DNA of 64,000 nt. It comes from Mesocentrotus franciscanus (Eukaryota > Echinodermata > Echinoidea > Camarodonta > Strongylocentrotidae). The notes below the pieces were generated by a model. The model was not told where the DNA came from, did not search any database, and was given only the letters and a program-made list of their open reading frames with translations. A program made the position numbers and the translations under genes. Of the stretch, positions 57,962-64,000 are shown one piece after another. Each line of letters begins with the position of its first letter. Position 1 is the stretch's first letter. The stretch covers positions 20,238,675 to 20,302,674 of the forward strand of contig CP137680.1 of NCBI GenBank assembly GCA_037976565.1. Reading direction: 5' to 3'.

Positions 57962-58125
57962 CCGAATTCACAAAGGAGGTTTGTGGACAAACCAGGTTTG
58001 ATCAGACCTAGGTTTGTACAAACCTAGGTTTGTACTCAAACCAGGTTTGTCCACAAACCCATTTCACCAACGAAGGTTTGTACAAACCTAGGTTTGTAAT
58101 CAGACCAAGGTTTGTAAAACTAGTC
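57962..58125. repeat. Cluster of AGGTTTGTnnACAAACCT palindromes
   Basis: Seven or more copies of AGGTTTGT or ACAAACCT in alternating orientation within 160 bp, including 'aaacctaggtttgtacaaac'. The whole block can form nested hairpins. The edge 'cccgaattcacaaagg' looks like a transposon terminus. Confidence 0.85.
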
Positions 58126-58855
58126 TCAGCTGCAGGGCTCCTAACATTAATTGTCATGGGCCACGGTTTAAATGTTAAGAATTGAAAACTGTTGAACTAA
58201 GCATTCTCAGAACAATCCGGACATCTTAATGAGCATTCTTGAAAAGATGATGCTTAGAAAATCTCTGAAATCAACTTTTGAAGTGCATTTTCATGAATTA
58301 AATCGAACAAAACTGGCGCGCCGTCGCAGACAGCATTATCATGCCCCACGTACTCGCATTTGTGTAGTGTCGGTGAAGCACTCGATCTGACCCAGATAAA
58401 TTGAGACATCGGCTCATTAATATACATGAAAACCTTCGTTAGATCGATAAATCTAACGTTGTCAAGGGTCTTTATATATTGTTTATATATATATATATAT
58501 TATTGTTTTGGGGCTACACATTCTTATATTTTATGAATAAAATCACCTAATAATAATGATAATTTAATGTAAATTGAGTTTTCATTGTGATAATTAAATT
58601 CATTTATTGCAAGTCGCAATCCTCCTTTCTATGATTGCTATTTTAGTTCTTTCTTGTAGATAATTGTTTTTCCATATTTAAATGTTTTAAGTTTATACTT
58701 TTTAATTAATAAAAAACTGTCAAGTTAGTAAAGATTGAATAAGGAGAAAAAGAATAATAAAGAGAATTAAAAGTGAAGAGGAATGAGAATGTAAAAATGG
58801 AAAGGATATATAGGCATAGTTCTAGATCTAGAACGGGCATAGAACAATATAACAG
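58126..58855. other. Unassigned, with (TA)n
   Basis: (TA)n at about 58483-58501 and 'ttctagatctagaa' at 58819, the same word as the terminal satellite. Nothing else recognised. Confidence 0.4.
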
Positions 58856-58856
58856 G

Positions 58857-59580
58857 AATTAGAAAGAAGAAAACTGTTTGTTGATGAACGGGGGGTAGTG
58901 AGCAATAATTTTGATACTCCAGACCCCCACCCCTTGAGCAATTCGTGAGAAAATATTGCGATGGGGGAGGATTATGAGCAATAATATTTTTTTATGAACA
59001 AGGAGGGGGTATAGCTGTATATTGTTATTTTTTTTTAAACTCAAGACCCCCCCCCCTCAATAATGTAACGTGACAGGAATTAGAAAGAAGACAACTTTTT
59101 TTGATGAATGGGGGTAGTGAGCAACATTTTTTTACTCCAGACCCCGGCCCCCACCCCTTGAGCAATTCGTGAGAAAATATTGCGATAGGGGGGTTATGAG
59201 CAATAATATTTTTATTTTTATGAACAAGGAGGGGGTAGTGAGCAATATTGTTATTTTTTAACTCAAGACCCCCTCAATAATGTAACAGGGATTAGAAAGA
59301 AGAAAACTTTTTTGATGAATGGGGGTATAGTGAGCAATAATTTTTTTACTCAGACCCCCACCCCTTGAGCAATTCGTGAGAAAATATTGCGATGGGGGTA
59401 ATGAGCAATAATATTTGTTTTGATGAACAGGGGGTTGTGAGCAATATTATTATTTTTGTTGAACTCAAGACTCCCTGAACAATTTGTGAGAAAATATTGC
59501 GATAAGCAGGGAGGGGGATGAGCAATATTTTTTCCTTTTATACTCAAGCTAGACCCTCCCCTTGAGCAAAAACCAAAGAG
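58857..59580. repeat. ~210-bp tandem array, 3.5 copies
   Basis: Units starting 'ggaattagaaagaagaaaac' near 58854, 59074 and 59287, with a partial from 59470. Each contains 'agacccccaccccttgagca' and 'ttcgtgagaaaatattgcg'. The motif 'gtgagcaataat' recurs within each unit. Confidence 0.88.
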
Positions 59581-59619
59581 GTATAATTGAGTTTACCATC
59601 ATTTTTTTTTATAGGTAAA

Positions 59620-59705
59620 ATTGCTGTTAACATTTTTTGTGGGCCAGGGGTTGGGGCCCGGCCTCTCCCCACCCTGGATCCGCCCCAGCAAACCCATACA
59701 TCCCC
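59620..59705. mobile_element. End of GGCGGATC-type MITE
   Basis: 'accctggatccgccccagca' is the right terminus. The tandem array at 58857 may be its expanded interior, since both share 'agtgctc/gtgagcaa' and C-tract words with the copy at 2492. Confidence 0.4.
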
Positions 59706-60800
59706 GAAAAAAGAGAGAGACAATCAGACGCATATCTACTTCCGTTATCTTTGTAAATTCTATACAAGTAGGAATATTGTATTTGTATTTATATAAATAA
59801 TTGTGGTTGCTACACAATGGTAATTTACATTGTTCAAAAAACGCAATTCAAATTTCTCAATTTTGTAACATGCTTATATGAAAAATAGCCCACTAGAGGT
59901 TAAGAGAGGCTCTGGAAGGCCAATTAAATGTCTCACTGTAGCTCTATTAGCAGAAAGAAAATCAGAAATACAAAATGGGTGACGAAAATTCATATTTGCA
60001 TATAATAGTTATTTAATTCCGACTTCACTTAGTACAGTATACAATAACATTTTTACTAAAACTCTCCCCTGACCAGCAAATAATATATTGACCTGCCCCT
60101 CAACTCAGCAATGTATACAATGCTAATAATAATTGTAAACCTTAAATTGAGCCCCGAATTTTTTTAAATTTTACAACCAAGAATTGTTTCAGAATTATGC
60201 CATGCATAAAATTATTGATATGGTAGTTAGGGAAAGTGTGTGTAAAATAAGAGGTAACTATTACCTCATGGTAGACCCAGCACAGATTGTATTAAGACAA
60301 ACAATTGCAAAAGTAATATCATTATTGTAGTTCATTGAGAATTTAGACAATTTAAATTGCACTGTTATACAATCACAATAAATGCATTTAACCACATGTG
60401 CCATTATATTTTTGTTTTAAACGGATGGAATTTCAAACAGCTTTGTTTCACAAACTATAATCAATGTATTCAAGCACATTTTAAGTATTTTAAGTCACCA
60501 ACAAATTGTTATTTTTCTTACTAAAAAGTCTTTTAGTACTGTTAACTGAAACATTTTTATCAGCAGATATTTGGCAGGCAATTAGTAATCTTTAAAATTT
60601 CTACAAACCAAATACTTTCTAACACATGTCAAATTAAAACAAATGATATCCATCATTTACTTCACAGTGATTTGCGGGCTTGAAAGTCGACAGAGATCAC
60701 AATTAACTCAAAGATAACAAAATTGATGGGACAGTGCTTACATCAGAACTTTTGGCAAGAAAACTCACCTCTTATTAGTTTAAACGGATATATAATCAAC
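59706..60800. other. Unassigned
   Basis: No feature recognised. Confidence 0.4.
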
Positions 60801-60803
60801 AGT

Positions 60804-60919
60804 TCAACACCCAGGTTGTTGATGTAATGCTGTATAACTACGACGTATTGTGGGAACACCAGGAGGGGCCATATTCTGAAATACATTTTGAGCTAATTCC
60901 AGTTGCAATTGAGGTAAAT
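60804..60919 (-). CDS. Possible terminal exon (unassigned)
   Basis: On the minus strand an acceptor-like 'tataaaatacag' is followed by an open frame 'LPQLQLELAQNVFQNMAPPG' then 'VPTIRRSYTALHQQPGC' and a stop. The composition is protein-like, and it lies downstream of the Harbinger exon on the same strand. No homology was recognised; it may be chance. Confidence 0.25.
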
Positions 60920-61685
60920 CTGTATTTTATAACTAATTATACACTGAAAATGTTTGTGGAATCCTAAATCAAAATAGGCATGGCTCATTAATTACAGGAT
61001 TGCAGAGCAATGCAAAGGACAACTCATGTTAGCTGTTCAGCCTATACTTGGCCAAACCATTGCTATATTTGCACAAAGTGAATTTCCCAGTATGGGCAGC
61101 AGGAAAGCATAAAAATAATGTGAGAAGTGTCCACCTTCTCTTATATTGTTGAGGCATGGAACATGGAACATCTCCCCTTTTTAAAAGTTTTGTTGTTGTG
61201 AAGTGAACCGCATTTGTGGTCGACCCTCTGAATGAAGAAATGGCTTCCGAAGAGGAAGAGAAGGCATGGATACCTACAAAATCAAAAGGGATAACGGGGA
61301 AGAGAGAGAGAAAGAACAAAATAAACAATATCTCCATAATTATAACTTGTTCATTTTTCTTTTTTCTTGGGGGTAATACTATAGAAAAGGATACAATGTA
61401 TATCTTGTACACATAATCAGGAATTATTCAATCATGTGTCACTAAATCCAAAAATATGAGGTTCCACTTGACAACAAAACTAATCGAGTTGCATCCAGAT
61501 ATCAAAAACATTAATTGTGAACTGAAATTTAAAAGCAAATGAGCTTGTTTGAATTAATTACTTAAGAGAATTGTTACTATATTACCAAATGAACATTCCT
61601 TACATGTCAAAGGTTGGCCATATATACAAAAAAAAAGAAACAGGTTTGACGAAGAAAAGAATAATTTTTTCATATGAAAAAATAA
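60920..61685. other. Unassigned
   Basis: Frames on both strands at 61029-61416 show no domain. Nothing recognised. Confidence 0.4.
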
Positions 61686-61838
61686 TCTACCTACCCTATA
61701 GTCTATCTCCAAGTATCAACTCTTATTCATCTGCCCTAGCTTCAAGCTGTCAATTCAGTGCACTTAGAAAAGATCCTTGCTTTGTGGGTGCTTCCTTTCC
61801 ACCGGTATTGCAGGGATACTAGTTATTTTCCTCGCAAC
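61686..61838 (-). pseudogene. Broken duplicate of the Harbinger transposase exon
   Basis: Direct repeat of 62238-62390 about 550 bp away, including the acceptor ('catattaacag'). It has lost the 'DHAGI' coding piece and carries frameshifts and an in-frame stop ('gaataagag' where the intact copy has 'gatcagag'). Confidence 0.75.
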
Positions 61839-62237
61839 CTGTTAATATGAAATATGGGATAAAATTTGGTATAATCAATTAATTGATGAATTTTCACACA
61901 TCTATTTTTCCCAATAAAGTTCATTTCTCAAATTTTCATTTGGTCAGTATATTTACATATTTATGGTAATTCATGCAAATAAGTGGAAAATTGTCATAAC
62001 TTGCCTATGAATAATATTCATTTTGATAATTGATCATTAGTTTTCTAAACAAATCCTTAACCTTTTGACTAGTTTGAATATTAATAATAAGCGCCCTCTT
62101 TGAACTATTATTGAAGTGAGAAATAATACACATTCCTTGTATGTTACATACTTGTTGTTCATATAAAAAGTTACATAATTAGGCCTAAGGAAGAAACATA
62201 TATATAAATAAATATTCAACAGGAAGAAATAGTCTAC

Positions 62238-62390
62238 CCACCCACTATCTCCAAGCAGCAACTCTGATCCATCTGCCCTGTCCTCAAGCTCTTGCTTCAG
62301 TGCGAACTCAGAAAAGATCCTGGCATCTTGGCTGCTTCCAGGCCAGCTTGCAACGATACTAGTTATTATCCCAGCATGATCACAGACAAC
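62238..62390 (-). CDS. PIF/Harbinger (HARBI1-like) transposase exon
   Basis: After the acceptor 'tcatattgacag', the minus strand encodes 'VVCDHAGIITSIVASWPGSS', 'QDARIFSEFALKQELEDRA' and 'GSELLLGDSGW'. This matches the core of the DDE_Tnp_4/HARBI1 family: first catalytic Asp in the 'CD..G.I' strand, the W-P-G-S-x-x-D-x-R-I-F signature, and second Asp in 'LLGDSGY' (Tyr is Trp here). The frame is open over the whole exon. A donor may be G|GTGGGT near 62241. Other exons of a full transposase (helix-turn-helix N-terminus, third catalytic residue) were not found, so it is a fragment of a transposon or of a domesticated gene. Confidence 0.78.
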
Positions 62391-62404
62391 CTGTCAATAT
62401 GAAA

Positions 62405-63295
62405 TAAAATGTTGGCATTCATTAGACAGATGACTGTGACATGCCTGCCTCGTCACCATGCATCCTTGGGAATGACCCCCCAAAAAAAAAAGAAGAAAAA
62501 CAAGCATTCAAATAAATCATTTTTTGCTGGTTCATGCTATTATAACCTGCATCATCAACTTTGTGTTGTCACTTTAAAAACTCTGTGATGTGAATCAGTT
62601 TAACATAATTAGACAAAATGTTCCATGCCTTTTCTAGTTTCCTTCACCTTTTGTAAACTTTTAGTACACAAATCAACAAAACACAAACTTGTTTCCTACA
62701 CATAAACTGAATAATTTCATCATGTATTTAAGCCAAATAACAGTATTGGGAAATGCCTCACACACAAATTATGAAAATTATGCTTTCATCACCTACCATG
62801 TTAAATAATATATCATAACTTATCTATCAACGTAGTGGATTTGGGCAAAAACTACTTTAAAATTGACTATGTAAACACACATGTGCCCAGCATTTGGGGG
62901 CTTGTATGGTCGTACGGCAGACTAGCGGAGCGGGTAAACGAACGGTGAATTTGTGCGCAACGCAACGGTCAGCGTGAATTGAAGTCTAGGCATTGGAATA
63001 TCATGAATTTTTAATTTTACGATTATAAATATAATTAGATTAATTATCATGGGCCATGGCAAGGATTTTTCCTAGGGGGACATATCGAATCCCCCCATGT
63101 TTTGTCAGAAAAGAAGGGGGACCACCAGGAACAACTAATTATTCACCGGCTGGCATGAATTGGACAACAAAAATTAGTGCTCCTCCCCCCCCCCTGCTTA
63201 TTCACTGGCTGGCTGATTCACCGCTAAATATTTTCTCACGACCCCCCATGCTCAAGTTCGGATCGTCGCCCTTGGGCCATGGCATTGTTTGACGA
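62405..63295. other. Mostly unassigned; MITE-like piece at 63050-63290
   Basis: 63160-63260 holds 'aaaattagtgctcctccccc', 'attcactggctggctgattc' and 'aaatattttctcacgacccc', words shared with the GGCGGATC-type MITE and the 58857 array. The rest is unassigned. Confidence 0.4.
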
Positions 63296-64000
63296 GACAA
63301 ACAGTAGGCCTAGTCTGTAGTCAGTTCTGCTGTAGCTTTTAGACTACTGTCCTGACTACAGACTAGGACTAGATCTAGATCTAGTCTACTACTACTAGAC
63401 CTAGATCTCCTAGTAACAGTAGTAGATCTAGTAGACTAGTAGACCTAGGCCTTGTACTAGTCTAGATCTAGACCTAGAATTATATCTAGACTAGATTATA
63501 TTTCTACTATTCTAGTCTAAGCTCTAGACTATCTAGACTAGATCTAGATAGCAATCCTGAGAATCTAGAAAAGTCTAGTCTAGACCGAGGATTTCTGTCT
63601 CTTTCTTCGTTAGCCTCTGATTTGGGTAGGGTCGGCTCCGCTCCTCTTTGACTTTGGAGCCGACCCTACCCAAATCAATCAGAGGCTAACGAACGAAAGA
63701 GACAGAAATCTTCGGTCTAGAGGTCTAGACTAGATCTAGGACTAGAGTCTAGATCTAGACGGTAGACCTAGATGATTGATAGATCTAGAGACTAGATCTA
63801 GAATCTAGGTTCTAGATCTAATAATAGTAATAGTATTACTAGATCTAGAGTCTAGATCTAGACCTACTGTAGATCTAGGTCTAATAATACTTAATAGTCT
63901 AGACTAGGCTAGATCTAGATCTAGAAAAAAATCTAGGTCTAGAGTCTAGACTCTAGTTGACTCACTCTAGAATCTAGAATAGATCTAGATTCTAGACCTA
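63296..64000. repeat. CTAGATCTAG-rich satellite, open at window end
   Basis: Nearly all of this block is built from 'ctagatctaga', 'tagtctagac' and 'gacctagatct' words without a fixed period. The words are self-complementary, so both strands look alike. It continues past the window. The same words appear briefly at 25160-25190 and 58819. Confidence 0.88.
63580..63720. repeat. Long hairpin inside the CTAG satellite
   Basis: The left arm 63580-63639 and right arm 63656-63720 are inverted copies ('ctagaccgaggatttctgtc..' to '..ggtcggctcc'). They differ by one substitution, one 1-nt bulge and one 4-nt bulge; the loop is 16 nt. The arms are not CTAG-type sequence except at the outer end. Confidence 0.92.

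Noticed and set aside
30375..58501. CRISPR-like arrays among the tandem repeats
   Set aside because: The sequence is eukaryotic, repeats lack regular unique spacers, and no cas genes exist.
61216..61416. Plus-strand acidic frame 'NEEMASEEEEKAW'
   Set aside because: Short, low-complexity, no neighbours or homology; opposite strand to the Harbinger exon.

Overview
This is a nuclear stretch of an animal genome, not bacterial. It is AT-rich, with split genes (GT..AG introns), a class A GPCR gene, many decayed non-LTR retrotransposons, MITEs, tRNA-derived SINEs and satellites. The repeat types (CR1/L2-like elements, SINEs with (ATT)n tails, headers of the 'tatagcgc' kind, frequent 'taggcctat' words) suggest a marine deuterostome, most likely an echinoderm such as a sea urchin. 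That is inference from style; no species marker was seen.

The one clear host gene is a rhodopsin-family (class A) peptide-type GPCR on the + strand. It has four coding exons: 1112-1352 (TM1-TM2), 36115-36386 (TM3-TM4), 37906-38439 (TM5-TM6) and 38815-39018 (TM7 and tail). All splice phases agree, giving about 416 residues. Intron 1 spans about 34.8 kb and holds most of the mobile DNA. Residues 1293-10458 and 10959-20400 are near-identical and meet across a run of exactly 500 Ns. The second copy starts inside exon 1, so this is most simply two haplotypes placed in tandem by the assembler. True intron 1 would then be about 25 kb.

Within intron 1 there is a readable insertion stratigraphy. A minus-strand CR1-like non-LTR element (26487 down to about 14810) is split by two later insertions: a 3.8-kb TIR DNA transposon (22145-25919, target duplication TAAA) and a minus-strand LTR retrotransposon (16071-21442, target duplication TAAG). 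The LTR element itself holds a plus-strand non-LTR element with a GAA tail, and a degenerate piece of an hnRNP A/B-like glycine-rich tail. Further along are an RT relic (28056-28699), a near-complete but inactivated CR1/L2-like element (31200-34516, catalytic YADD changed to YADF) and a tRNA-derived SINE ending about 80 bp before exon 2.

Downstream of the GPCR (39-64 kb) no intact host gene was recognised. Present are a higher-order satellite just after the stop codon, a Polinton-type integrase relic, a degenerate CX2CX9HX2C protein remnant, a 3 x 453-bp tandem array, several MITE families (TTAA-flanked, TTA-flanked, palindromic), a PIF/Harbinger (HARBI1-like) transposase exon with a broken duplicate, and a 700-bp CTAGATCTAG-rich satellite running off the window end. 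That satellite carries a hairpin with 60-65-nt arms.
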